Source: Thermoplasmatota archaeon (GTDB lineage: Archaea; Thermoplasmatota; E2; DHVEG-1). From it: DNA of 7,376 nucleotides. The translations under genes and the position numbers were made by a program. The notes beneath the pieces are model-generated. The model made no database searches. It was not told the DNA's origin and was given only the letters and a program-made list of their open reading frames with translations. Below are positions 1 to 6,021 of this stretch, in pieces (within the stretch, counting starts at the first letter, position 1; each line of letters begins with the position of its first letter). Location of the stretch: contig JALHTX010000024.1 of NCBI GenBank assembly GCA_022866015.1, positions 1 through 7,376 on the forward strand. The letters are read 5' to 3'.

Positions 1-614
1 CTAGTATTTGGTATGAGTTTACTTTTGATTCTGCAAAGCTTGCTAAAAAACAAGGTTTGTACACTGTTTATGTTACAAATGGTTATATTTCTGAAGATCC
101 TCTTCGCCAGATCTCTAGTTTTCTTGATGCAGTAAATATTGATATTAAGGCATTTACTGAAAGTTTTTATAAAAAGGTTTGTAAAGCCAAGTTGCAACCT
201 GTGTTAGATACATGTATTTTGACAAAAGAGCTTGGTATTCATCTCGAACTTACTTATCTGGTGATACCTGGTTATAATGATTCAGAAAAAGAAGTTGAGG
301 CTTTTTGTAGGTGGGTTGTTGAAAAACTTGGTTATAGTGTTCCTGTTCATTTTAGTCGTTTTCACCCTGATTATAATATGTTAAATGTTCCTCCAACTCC
401 TATGGATACTATGATTAATATTTTTAATATTGCAAAGAAAATTGGTCTTTTTTATGTTTATCTTGGTAATGTTTCAAATGGTGATTATGAGAATACCATT
501 TGTCCTAAATGTGGTAATATTTGCGTAAAAAGGGTTGGTTTTTCTACAAAAACCGTTGGTTTAGATAAAGGTAAATGTAGTAATTGTGGTGAGGATTTAT
601 GTATAACTTTTTGA
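1..614 (+). CDS. amrS: AmmeMemoRadiSam system radical SAM enzyme AmrS, 3' part (5' end outside the window)
   Basis: The frame is open from the first bases: codons begin at 3 and continue without a stop to TGA at 612-614, giving about 203 residues. The TTG at 57 is therefore an internal codon, not a start. The segment reading WYEFTFDSAKLAKKQG (9-56) followed by YVTNGYISEDPL is the typical middle of AmrS, a radical SAM protein related to pyruvate formate-lyase activating enzymes. The VNIDIKAF and LTYLVIPGYNDSE segments and the HFSRFHPDY motif also fit that family. The C-terminus carries a zinc-ribbon-like pair, CPKCG (501-515) and CSNCG (576-590), as archaeal AmrS proteins do. The radical SAM CxxxCxxC motif, which would bind the 4Fe-4S cluster, lies upstream of the window. 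The family is named for its association with AMMECR1 and Memo homologues (AmrA, AmrB); its substrate is unknown to me. A related activating enzyme is the main alternative. Confidence 0.86.
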   Translation, partial: SIWYEFTFDSAKLAKKQGLYTVYVTNGYISEDPLRQISSFLDAVNIDIKAFTESFYKKVCKAKLQPVLDTCILTKELGIHLELTYLVIPGYNDSEKEVEAFCRWVVEKLGYSVPVHFSRFHPDYNMLNVPPTPMDTMINIFNIAKKIGLFYVYLGNVSNGDYENTICPKCGNICVKRVGFSTKTVGLDKGKCSNCGEDLCITF

Positions 615-633
615 GAAAATGTTTATAAAAAAT

Positions 634-643
634 AAAAATTTTT
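634..643 (+). terminator. A/T palindrome, weak terminator candidate after amrS
   Basis: A run of five A followed by five T ends 29 bp after the amrS stop. Archaeal termination commonly uses short T tracts on the non-template strand, so this could end the amrS transcript. In such an AT-rich spacer a T5 tract is weak evidence. Confidence 0.25.
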
Positions 644-657
644 AAATATTATTAATT

Positions 658-703
658 AAAGGCATATATTTATAAATATAGAGGAAAATTTAATAAAGGC
701 ATA
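658..703 (+). repeat. Direct repeat AAAGGCATA, two copies 37 bp apart
   Basis: AAAGGCATA occurs at 658-666 and again at 695-703, offset by 37 bp. Each copy runs directly into a TATA-like sequence, TATTTATAAATATA after the first and AATATAC after the second. GGC is rare in this otherwise A/T-only spacer, so the pair stands out. It could be a regulator or BRE-type element duplicated with a promoter. Chance duplication in low-complexity DNA cannot be excluded. Confidence 0.4.
669..680 (+). promoter_or_regulatory. Archaeal TATA box upstream of the orphan membrane-anchored gene
   Basis: TTTATAAATATA is a near-ideal archaeal TATA box. Transcription starting about 25 bp downstream would give a 5' leader of roughly 60 nt before the ATG at 764. 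That fits with this gene having an SD site, unlike the leaderless-looking genes further right. A second TATA-like sequence (701-709) and a third (738-747) make the exact promoter uncertain. Confidence 0.5.
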
Positions 704-753
704 AATATACTTAATATTATAGAAAAATAAGATTTAATTTATAAAATTATCAT

Positions 754-758
754 GGTGA
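754..758 (+). promoter_or_regulatory. Ribosome binding site GGTGA that decides the start at 764
   Basis: GGTGA matches the archaeal anti-SD core (complement of UCACC) and ends five bases before the ATG at 764. An in-frame ATG exists at 752, but it would overlap this site and has no SD of its own. The start at 764 is therefore preferred. Confidence 0.6.
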
Positions 759-763
759 AATTA

Positions 764-1501
764 ATGAATTTGAAAAAAAGTGATAAAATAATTGCTTTAG
801 TCGCAGTTGTAATACTAATTATAGCAGCGATTGGTGTAATTTTATATACTGAAAAAAAACCAGAAGTAAAATTAGCTGTAAAAGAAATGTTTCTTTATAA
901 TGTAACCGTTGAAACTAATCCAAGTTCATTAACATTAGATAATACTGATTACACAATGACAAACAAAAAACCCTACACTGGTACATTTGAAGTAACTTCC
1001 GACAACCTCGAAGGTATTGACATTTATATCGAATATAAAGATAACGACCGTGGTTTATTCTTCAAGGAATCTAGAAAAAACACAATAACAGTTACTGTTT
1101 ATGATGAAGCTAAAACCGAAGTACTTACAACAAAAATTATTGGTATGGGCAACGAAACTCTAAATATACCTGGTTCAAAAGCTTTGGATATTGGTCAAAT
1201 AATTGCAAAAGATATAAATGATGCAAGAGAAAAACTTGCCGAAAACTTATCAAAAACAGGGTTGACTCAAAAATATACAATAGAAGTTTCAGTTAAATAT
1301 GGCGAGGTACGAATAAGAAAAAAGATTATTGAAAAACTTAGTGGAGATAGTTTTACAATAGAAATAACAGCTAACCATTATGATTACCAGCTAGAAGAAG
1401 TAAAAAATTCTAATAGCGATGACGGGTACGAAGAAACAATTATACAATCAGGTTATAGTTCAATATCTTATGTTAGTACAAACTACATAGGTTTTCATTA
1501 A
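764..1501 (+). CDS. Hypothetical membrane-anchored extracytoplasmic protein
   Basis: I do not recognise the family. The product is 245 residues from the SD-backed ATG (249 from the ATG at 752). A short basic N-terminus (NLKKSDK) precedes one hydrophobic segment, IIALVAVVILIIAAIGVILY, about residues 9-28. This looks like an uncleaved signal anchor with the rest outside the cell. The remainder alternates polar and beta-branched residues (TITVTVYD, YTIEVSVKYG, SFTIEITA), suggesting a beta-sandwich-like exterior domain. There are three possible N-glycosylation sequons (NVT, NET, NLS). One likely helical stretch, with AKDINDAREKLAENLSK, lies in the middle. The tail is rich in Ser, Asn and Tyr. It has no catalytic motif, lipobox or cell-wall signal. 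It sits alone, converging on pelA with an 8-bp gap, and is more A-rich than amrS. Role unknown. Confidence 0.75.
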   Translation: MNLKKSDKIIALVAVVILIIAAIGVILYTEKKPEVKLAVKEMFLYNVTVETNPSSLTLDNTDYTMTNKKPYTGTFEVTSDNLEGIDIYIEYKDNDRGLFFKESRKNTITVTVYDEAKTEVLTTKIIGMGNETLNIPGSKALDIGQIIAKDINDAREKLAENLSKTGLTQKYTIEVSVKYGEVRIRKKIIEKLSGDSFTIEITANHYDYQLEEVKNSNSDDGYEETIIQSGYSSISYVSTNYIGFH

Positions 1502-1503
1502 AC

Positions 1504-1511
1504 TTTTTTTT
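1504..1511 (+). terminator. T8 tract ending the orphan gene transcript
   Basis: Eight consecutive T residues begin two bases after the TAA at 1499-1501, with more T-rich sequence (TATATTTT) behind. This is the expected form of an archaeal intrinsic terminator, which needs no hairpin. It overlaps the last bases of pelA on the other strand by two bases. Confidence 0.55.
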
Positions 1512-2556
1512 ATATTTTAAATCTTAAAAGGGCGCCGACGCCTCCTATTCCATCTATTTTTTTACCTGCATCATGCATTGTATTTATTATTGTAAAACTA
1601 CTGTTGTTTTGTTTTGCAACATCTAATATTTTTTCTCCTTTTTTTGTTCGGACTACTTTATCTGTTATAAGTAATCTTTCAACTGCACCGCTGTTTAATG
1701 CTTGCTCTACTTCTGTGGGTCCATAGGTTGCTAGACCATTTTTTCTTATTTCTTCAAAGAGTTTTTCAACTTGTTCGGTTTCAAAAACGACTCTGTTTTC
1801 CTGTGTTATTTGTTTTACAATTCCTGTTTTTATTGCTTCTTGTATACCATTCATACTAGCATGACCTGTGCTATGCGCATAATATTTGGTAAATAACTCT
1901 GGGTTTTTCTCACGGCCATGTTTTACAAAATGCTCACGAGTAAAACCAGGACCTACTACAATTAGATTTGCACCTGTTTTACTAGTTGTTTTTAAGATAG
2001 AAATAATTTCACTAAAATAACTATTAACAGTATCAGGTGAATCATACATTTTACCAGAACGTTTAGAGGATACATCTGCGATGTATTGTATGCCGCTTTG
2101 ACGCAGTACTGCAATTGTTGCAGTGTCTTCATCAAGGGATACAAATGTTACAACCGGCTCATTTCTTTGCTCTACTGCTTCATCAATTCTTTTAATTTGA
2201 TAATATTTCCAATTTTTTTTAACAATTGAAAGTGGTTCCATAGAGTCTCCAGTGATATTTAATGTATGATAAGCTCCAAGATCCTGCGGGCCTTCAACAA
2301 TTGTCCCATGAATTCTTAATCTATCTGAAAACTCATGAAATTTAACTTCTGATACGGTAATCCCTAGTTTCATACGTTTTTTTTCTGATTTTTTAGACCG
2401 GATTTTATCATCTTTATCATCTTCAGTGGTTCTAAAAGTAACAGCTCTAACTAAATCATCTATTTCTATAATGTTGTATAAATGCCAGATGTCATCAAGG
2501 TTTTCAGGTAAAAGCTTGATTTCACCGTGTTTTAAATCTTTAAAGATAATCTTCAT
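1510..2556 (-). CDS. pelA: Pelota, mRNA surveillance and ribosome rescue factor
   Basis: A full-length archaeal pelota of 348 residues, the usual size. It is an eRF1 paralogue that enters the empty A site of stalled ribosomes with aEF1A-GTP and, with ABCE1, splits them without hydrolysing peptidyl-tRNA. The three domains are visible. An Sm-like N-terminal domain covers about 1-130 (opening MKIIFKDLKHGEIKLLPENL), with a charged, lysine-rich loop at about 46-62. A central RNase H-like domain begins near 134 (VVTFVSLDEDTATIAVL) and holds the typical VVGPGFTREHF at 200-210. The C-terminal domain (about 261-348) ends with the diagnostic DGIGGVGALLRF. The GGQ motif of release factors is absent, as expected. 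The ATG shares ATGA with the TGA of rqcH (4-bp overlap), and GGTGT on the minus strand (2567-2563) lies six bases before it. Translation is therefore probably coupled to rqcH. Confidence 0.95.
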   Translation of the reverse strand: MKIIFKDLKHGEIKLLPENLDDIWHLYNIIEIDDLVRAVTFRTTEDDKDDKIRSKKSEKKRMKLGITVSEVKFHEFSDRLRIHGTIVEGPQDLGAYHTLNITGDSMEPLSIVKKNWKYYQIKRIDEAVEQRNEPVVTFVSLDEDTATIAVLRQSGIQYIADVSSKRSGKMYDSPDTVNSYFSEIISILKTTSKTGANLIVVGPGFTREHFVKHGREKNPELFTKYYAHSTGHASMNGIQEAIKTGIVKQITQENRVVFETEQVEKLFEEIRKNGLATYGPTEVEQALNSGAVERLLITDKVVRTKKGEKILDVAKQNNSSFTIINTMHDAGKKIDGIGGVGALLRFKI

Positions 2557-4520
2557 AATTTTACACCAATATTATCAATAATTTTTGAACCACCTGCGGG
2601 TATTACACGATCTACTTCATCAACGTTTACATCGAATAGCCTGCTTAGTCTTTTTGCGATATCAATTTTTGTAGTATCCCCTGGAACCAGAACAACATAT
2701 TTTTTTGACCATTTTTTAATAGCCGAGATTGGTCCACACATAATTTTTTTAGTATTATCTAACTCTATTTCACCAACCGCTAGTTCTAGTTTACATCTGT
2801 AATAGTTACGTTTTCCACGTATGATAAATGCTCCATGTGGTACAAATTCACCACTTTGAGGTGTTTTACTTACTTGCTCTGGTAAAACCCAATATGCCGA
2901 AGCTTCAACAAACTGTTTCCAGGCTTTGCTGAAACTTGCTGCATAAATACAAGCTTCTTCTAGGATATTATCTGTTATCTGAATTTCTTTATCAGAAATA
3001 TTCTTATTTTTAATAATAATGCTTGGTGCACCTTGTACATCTGCATGAGCGTATCTATCTCCTTCTGTCAAATATTTTTTAACGATTTTGTCATTTGTTT
3101 TGGCATCACGGCCACCAATTACTAGATTTGCGTTACTACAGATAAACCAGCGATAATTTTCAAACCAGAAAATTTTTTTATTTTTAACAGGTTGTTTTTC
3201 AGGTTCTTTTTCATTTATTTTTTTTCTTTTTTTAATTTTATCAATTTCTTCTAATGTATTTTTTATAGATTTTTCAGCACCCGCAAGTTTACTTTTAAGT
3301 TTTTTATTGTCATCATATGCTTTTTCAGCATTTTCTGAAACAGAAATTCTAAAGCTTATCTTAACCTCAAAAATTTTACCTGTTGTATCAGATAAATTTA
3401 GAATTAATAATTTTTCCTCAGGATCAAAAATTTTAACAATATTTTTATTGTTTATCTCTTTTATTTTTTCATCTTTTTCTTTGAGAATAAATACTCCTTT
3501 AATTTCAGATAAAAGTGCTTCAATCTCTTGATAATGAAGGTAGATAAGGTCTCCTTCACGTTTTTTTTCATCTATTTGTTTTTGAATAATTACTGTTGCT
3601 TCTTTTTGCTGCAAAAGTTGTCTTTCAAGTTTGCCTAATATTTTATCAAAATGCGTATCTTTTTCTGATTTTACCTCTTTTTTCGTGATAAAAAAACTCA
3701 GACCTTTGCAAAAATTATCAATTTTTTCAAAGCTTGCATCATTATATTTTTCAAATTTAAATGGTAATATATCTACTATTGTTTCATCTTTTTTAACTAA
3801 AACAGGTTGAAAATTTTTATCTTTAAACATCCCTAGAAAACTTTGTATATTCTCAAAAATATTTGATAGAGTTTTATCATTAACGTTTTCAACTAAAGTT
3901 TTTTTGTCAATATTGCTTCGTATGCATATTTCTTCTGCTATTCCACCACTTAGATTGATACTTACAGCAAGTGTTCTAACAATATCACTTGTGCTTTCTT
4001 TGAAACGTTTTTTAAATTCATCAAAACTAAGAATGAAAGGGTTAAGTTGCGAGGGTGGTAGAAGGTATTGCTCGCGGCCTTTTACTTTTCTATACGCCCA
4101 GGTTTCTCTGACAAGTGGGACAATAATGTTTCCATCAGGATTTACAAGTATAATATTTCCTTTTGAAAAAAACTCACAAACAAGGATATAATTTCCTTCT
4201 TTTTTACCGATTATAATTTTGATTATGCGATCAAACTCATGTTGAACTATATCTATTATTCTACCATTCATTAGATATTTTCTAAGAGCCATTGCAAAAC
4301 TAGAGGGTTTTTCAGGGGTTTCAAAATCCTTATCTGAAAGACAAATAAGTTCTCCGTTTCTTATAAAAATCTGTTCTTTTTCTTTTGTATTTATATTTTT
4401 TATTTTAATTAGTATCTCGTCATGAGAAAGTTGATAGATTTTTTCTATGTAGCCATCTTTGAGATTTTTTAGTTCGTTTACAATTACATAGATATCAAAT
4501 GAGGATAGCTGCTTTTGCAT
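2553..4520 (-). CDS. rqcH: RqcH/NEMF (NFACT) ribosome-associated quality control protein
   Basis: This is the archaeal homologue of bacterial RqcH and eukaryotic Rqc2/NEMF. After ribosome splitting, those proteins bind the large subunit carrying peptidyl-tRNA and recruit tRNA to add a C-terminal tail (alanine in bacteria). Numbered from the ATG at 4520 (655 residues), the NFACT-N domain spans about 2-140 and keeps the DR pair (in HEFDRII) at 97-98, the position known to be needed for tailing in Bacillus. An HhH region with NLSGGIAEEIC lies near 189-199. Charged coiled-coil helices lie near 290-340 and 394-440. The NFACT-R (DUF814) domain starts near 450 (FWFENYRWFICS) and includes GGRDAKTND and YAHADVQGAPS. 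A TTG two codons upstream (4526) is possible, but ATG at 4520 lies 30 bp from a TATA box and needs no SD, so leaderless initiation is favoured. It is the first gene of the operon with pelA. Confidence 0.93.
   Translation of the reverse strand: MQKQLSSFDIYVIVNELKNLKDGYIEKIYQLSHDEILIKIKNINTKEKEQIFIRNGELICLSDKDFETPEKPSSFAMALRKYLMNGRIIDIVQHEFDRIIKIIIGKKEGNYILVCEFFSKGNIILVNPDGNIIVPLVRETWAYRKVKGREQYLLPPSQLNPFILSFDEFKKRFKESTSDIVRTLAVSINLSGGIAEEICIRSNIDKKTLVENVNDKTLSNIFENIQSFLGMFKDKNFQPVLVKKDETIVDILPFKFEKYNDASFEKIDNFCKGLSFFITKKEVKSEKDTHFDKILGKLERQLLQQKEATVIIQKQIDEKKREGDLIYLHYQEIEALLSEIKGVFILKEKDEKIKEINNKNIVKIFDPEEKLLILNLSDTTGKIFEVKISFRISVSENAEKAYDDNKKLKSKLAGAEKSIKNTLEEIDKIKKRKKINEKEPEKQPVKNKKIFWFENYRWFICSNANLVIGGRDAKTNDKIVKKYLTEGDRYAHADVQGAPSIIIKNKNISDKEIQITDNILEEACIYAASFSKAWKQFVEASAYWVLPEQVSKTPQSGEFVPHGAFIIRGKRNYYRCKLELAVGEIELDNTKKIMCGPISAIKKWSKKYVVLVPGDTTKIDIAKRLSRLFDVNVDEVDRVIPAGGSKIIDNIGVKL
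2563..2567 (-). promoter_or_regulatory. Ribosome binding site for pelA inside the end of rqcH
   Basis: On the minus strand GGTGT precedes the pelA ATG by six bases, within the last codons of rqcH. It supports the start at 2556 and re-initiation by ribosomes finishing rqcH. Confidence 0.55.
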
Positions 4521-4545
4521 AAGCAACTATGTGAATACAAGTGGT

Positions 4546-4557
4546 GATATTAAAAAA
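4546..4557 (-). promoter_or_regulatory. TATA box of the rqcH-pelA operon
   Basis: On the minus strand the sequence TTTTTTAATATC is centred about 30 bp upstream of the rqcH ATG at 4520. Archaeal transcription starts about 25 bp after the TATA box, which would put the 5' end at or within a few bases of the ATG. No SD is present there, so the mRNA is probably leaderless. The same sequence read on the plus strand (GATATTAAAAAA) could also serve a rightward transcript. Confidence 0.5.
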
Positions 4558-4565
4558 GTATCATA

Positions 4566-4599
4566 AAAGAAAAAAGAGGAGAGGATGGGATTTGGGATG
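4566..4599 (+). other. Purine-rich tract at the left of the rqcH/DUF763 intergenic region
   Basis: The plus strand here is almost all A and G, running AAAAGAAAAAAGAGG into GAGAGGATGGGATTTGGGATG. It sits just right of the divergent TATA element and left of the hairpins. It may be the leader of a short rightward transcript (it contains AGGAG and GAGG stretches before ATG codons at 4585 and 4597) or simply a skewed spacer. Confidence 0.3.
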
Positions 4600-4644
4600 C
4601 AAGATATTAAATCTAAATATTGGCAGAAATGCCAGCTATCTTAG
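4585..4644 (+). other. Possible 19-codon leader ORF ending inside the hairpin loop
   Basis: ATG at 4585 follows AGAGGAGAGG directly and runs 19 codons to TAG at 4642-4644. Its last codons cross both left hairpin arms, and its stop lies in the loop of the second hairpin, overlapping the SD-like GGTG of the next small frame. It is in the same frame as the 36-codon frame that follows. It could be a leader peptide, but a frame this short is expected by chance. Confidence 0.15.
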
Positions 4645-4654
4645 GGTGCTGGCA
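4621..4654 (+). promoter_or_regulatory. Two mutually exclusive hairpins in the rqcH/DUF763 intergenic region
   Basis: TGGCA (4621-4625) and TGCCA (4630-4634) form a perfect 5-bp stem closed by a GAAA tetraloop, a stable GNRA type in RNA. TGCCAGC (4630-4636) also pairs perfectly over 7 bp with GCTGGCA (4648-4654) across an 11-base loop. The two stems share TGCCA, so only one can form at a time. The second would bury part of the GGTG and the A of the ATG at 4654. This is the geometry of an RNA switch or attenuator, though a protein-binding palindrome in DNA is equally possible. No known riboswitch class was recognised. Confidence 0.4.
4645..4648 (+). promoter_or_regulatory. SD-like GGTG before the 36-codon frame
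   Basis: GGTG ends five bases before the ATG at 4654, the same spacing as the GGTGA of the gene at 764. It lies partly in the loop and partly in the stem of the second hairpin. Confidence 0.3.
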
Positions 4655-4764
4655 TGTCCCCCGTATCTTATCGTCAATCTAATACCATATACGTTCTTCA
4701 TGTTTATATACCTGAAAAGGAGGTCATTGAAAGTATTCAGAGGTATTATATCAAAACTCAATAA
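4654..4764 (+). CDS. Candidate 36-residue small protein of unknown function
   Basis: ATG at 4654 runs to TAA at 4762-4764. The composition looks protein-like: after a polar start (MSPVSYRQSN) comes a beta-like stretch TIYVLHVYIP, then an amphipathic helix-like EKEVIESIQRYY. An SD-like GGTG at five-base spacing supports translation. It lies 57 bp upstream of the DUF763 start, but DUF763 has its own TATA box, so the two need not be co-transcribed. The frame stays open upstream to the TAG at 4642, so this could also be the tail of a decayed larger gene interrupted at that stop. It has no recognised family. A longer frame from GTG at 4541 covers the same DNA in another phase and looks less like a protein. 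Confidence 0.3.
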   Translation: MSPVSYRQSNTIYVLHVYIPEKEVIESIQRYYIKTQ

Positions 4765-4787
4765 TACTTTTAATTAACTCTTAGAAA

Positions 4788-4796
4788 CTTTATAAT
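4788..4796 (+). promoter_or_regulatory. TATA box for the DUF763 gene
   Basis: CTTTATAAT is centred about 30 bp before the ATG at 4822. With the usual archaeal spacing the transcript would start at or just before the ATG. No clear SD precedes it (only a GGA at 4813-4815), so initiation is probably leaderless. Confidence 0.55.
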
Positions 4797-4821
4797 CTAC
4801 AATTTACACTTTGGAATTATT

Positions 4822-5931
4822 ATGGTTAGAACAGGTGTTGCAAATCTACCATTGCATGGTGGGACTGCTCCTAAATGGTTGTTTAAAAGAATGGTGAAGC
4901 TTTCTGAAGGAATTATCGAAGTAATTATTCATGAATATGGAAAAGATGAATTTCTGAAGCGTATTTCTGATCCTTTTTGGTTTCAATCTTTATCATGTGT
5001 ACTTGGGTTTGATTGGCATAGTTCAGGATGTACCACTGTTACATGTGGTGCTCTCAAGGAGGCAATTAAACCTGAAGAATATGGTTTAGCAATAGCAGGC
5101 GGCAAAGGAAAAGCGTCAAGAAAAACAATTCAGCAAATAGACGAAATAGGAGAAATATTTAATTTTACTGATTCAAAAATAAGAGAACTACAATATTCTA
5201 GTCGTATGAGTGCAAAAGTAGATAATACTGCGATACAGGATGGCTATAATCTGTATCATCATGTTTTTTTATTTACAGAAAATGGTAAATGGGCAGTTAT
5301 ACAACAGGGCATGAACTCTGATATAAAATATGCTCGTAGGTATCACTGGCTTTCAGGTTTTGATAGTTTTATTATAGATCCACATAACTCAATTATTGGA
5401 GAAAAAGTTGATAATGTTTTAAATATGGTATCTAGAGATAGTATTTCTTCACAAAAAACTTGCGTAGATCTTGTTTGTGAGCATCCTCGTCATCTTGTTA
5501 ATGATTGGGTGTCGCTTACCCGACTTAAAACACAGACTACTTTGGATGAATGTAATGGTTCTAATAATCATTCTAAACATGTTATATGTCTTGATATGCC
5601 TCGTAGTATTAATTGGAATAAAATGAGAGAAATTTATGATTTTCAACCAAAAAATTATGAAGAATTATTATCTTTAAAAGGTGTTGGTTCTAAAACTGTT
5701 AGAGCTCTAGCACTTATTTCCGATTTGATTTATGGAGATAAACCATCATGGAACGATCCTGTAAAATATACGTTTACAGTTGGTGGTAAAGACGGTTTAC
5801 CATATCCTGTGGATAGAAAATCTATGGATGAATCGACTGAATTTATAAAACAAGGAATAAATCAGTCAAAGATTGGTGATAAAGAGAAATTAAAAGCATT
5901 TAAAAGACTAAAAATTTTTTGCAACAATTAA
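4822..5931 (+). CDS. DUF763 family protein with a helix-hairpin-helix motif
   Basis: A 369-residue protein of the DUF763 family (COG1415), found in archaea and some bacteria and without an assigned function. The start MVRTGVANLPLHGG is the family's conserved opening and leaves no doubt about the ATG. Conserved blocks follow: TAPKWLFKRM (15-24), a His/Ser/Cys-rich stretch DWHSSGCTTVTCGALKE (64-80), AGGKGKASRKT (92-102), AKVDNTAIQDGYNLYHH (131-147), WAVIQQGMN (157-165) and ARRYHWLSGF (171-180). These polar blocks look like an active or metal-binding centre, but no mechanism is established. A helix-hairpin-helix-like motif near 282-305 (LLSLKGVGSKTVRAL) points to contact with DNA or RNA. The conserved SWNDPVKYTFTVGGKDG (309-325) and VDRK follow. 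No signal peptide or membrane segment is visible. It has its own promoter and divergent orientation to rqcH, so no operon partner helps. Confidence 0.9.
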   Translation: MVRTGVANLPLHGGTAPKWLFKRMVKLSEGIIEVIIHEYGKDEFLKRISDPFWFQSLSCVLGFDWHSSGCTTVTCGALKEAIKPEEYGLAIAGGKGKASRKTIQQIDEIGEIFNFTDSKIRELQYSSRMSAKVDNTAIQDGYNLYHHVFLFTENGKWAVIQQGMNSDIKYARRYHWLSGFDSFIIDPHNSIIGEKVDNVLNMVSRDSISSQKTCVDLVCEHPRHLVNDWVSLTRLKTQTTLDECNGSNNHSKHVICLDMPRSINWNKMREIYDFQPKNYEELLSLKGVGSKTVRALALISDLIYGDKPSWNDPVKYTFTVGGKDGLPYPVDRKSMDESTEFIKQGINQSKIGDKEKLKAFKRLKIFCNN

Positions 5932-5986
5932 TTAATGTTTTATCTAATACTTATAATTATATTCTATTTATTATTTAAATTAAAAA

Positions 5987-5997
5987 CTTTTATATCT
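5987..5997 (+). promoter_or_regulatory. TATA box for the hydrolase gene
   Basis: CTTTTATATCT is centred 30 bp before the ATG at 6022, the same geometry as the DUF763 and rqcH promoters. There is no SD between it and the start. The rest of the 90-bp spacer (5932-6021) is plain A/T-rich DNA in which I see nothing else. Confidence 0.55.
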
Positions 5998-6021
5998 ATA
6001 ATAATGATATAAAATAATACG

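Noticed and set aside
57..614. TTG at 57 as the start of the first gene
   Set aside because: The frame is open to the window edge and the upstream residues match the AmrS family, so the gene simply begins outside the window.
3307..4191. Plus-strand open frames at 3307-3531 and 3904-4191
   Set aside because: They lie antisense within the well-supported rqcH gene and have no family resemblance, promoter or SD.
4545..4563. TGATA/TATCA stem with a nine-base loop as a terminator or operator
   Set aside because: Five A/T-rich base pairs are expected by chance here, and the sequence is better explained as a TATA element.
4585..4764. TAG at 4642 read as pyrrolysine, giving one 59-residue protein
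   Set aside because: Some archaea do decode TAG, but no pylT, pylS or methylamine gene is visible. The second half has its own ATG and SD, so a plain stop is simpler.
4541..4777. Plus-strand open frame from GTG, 78 codons
   Set aside because: The product begins with a strongly basic run encoded by the purine tract and then becomes irregularly hydrophobic. It has no SD, and it overlaps the hairpins and the more protein-like 36-codon frame. Probably spurious.
4521..4821. tRNA, SRP RNA or RNase P RNA in the intergenic region
   Set aside because: There is no T-arm GTTCGAATC-like sequence, cloverleaf or conserved SRP/RNase P core. Only the short hairpins stand out.
5449..5646. Minus-strand open frame inside DUF763
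   Set aside because: Antisense shadow of a conserved coding region, with no initiation signals.
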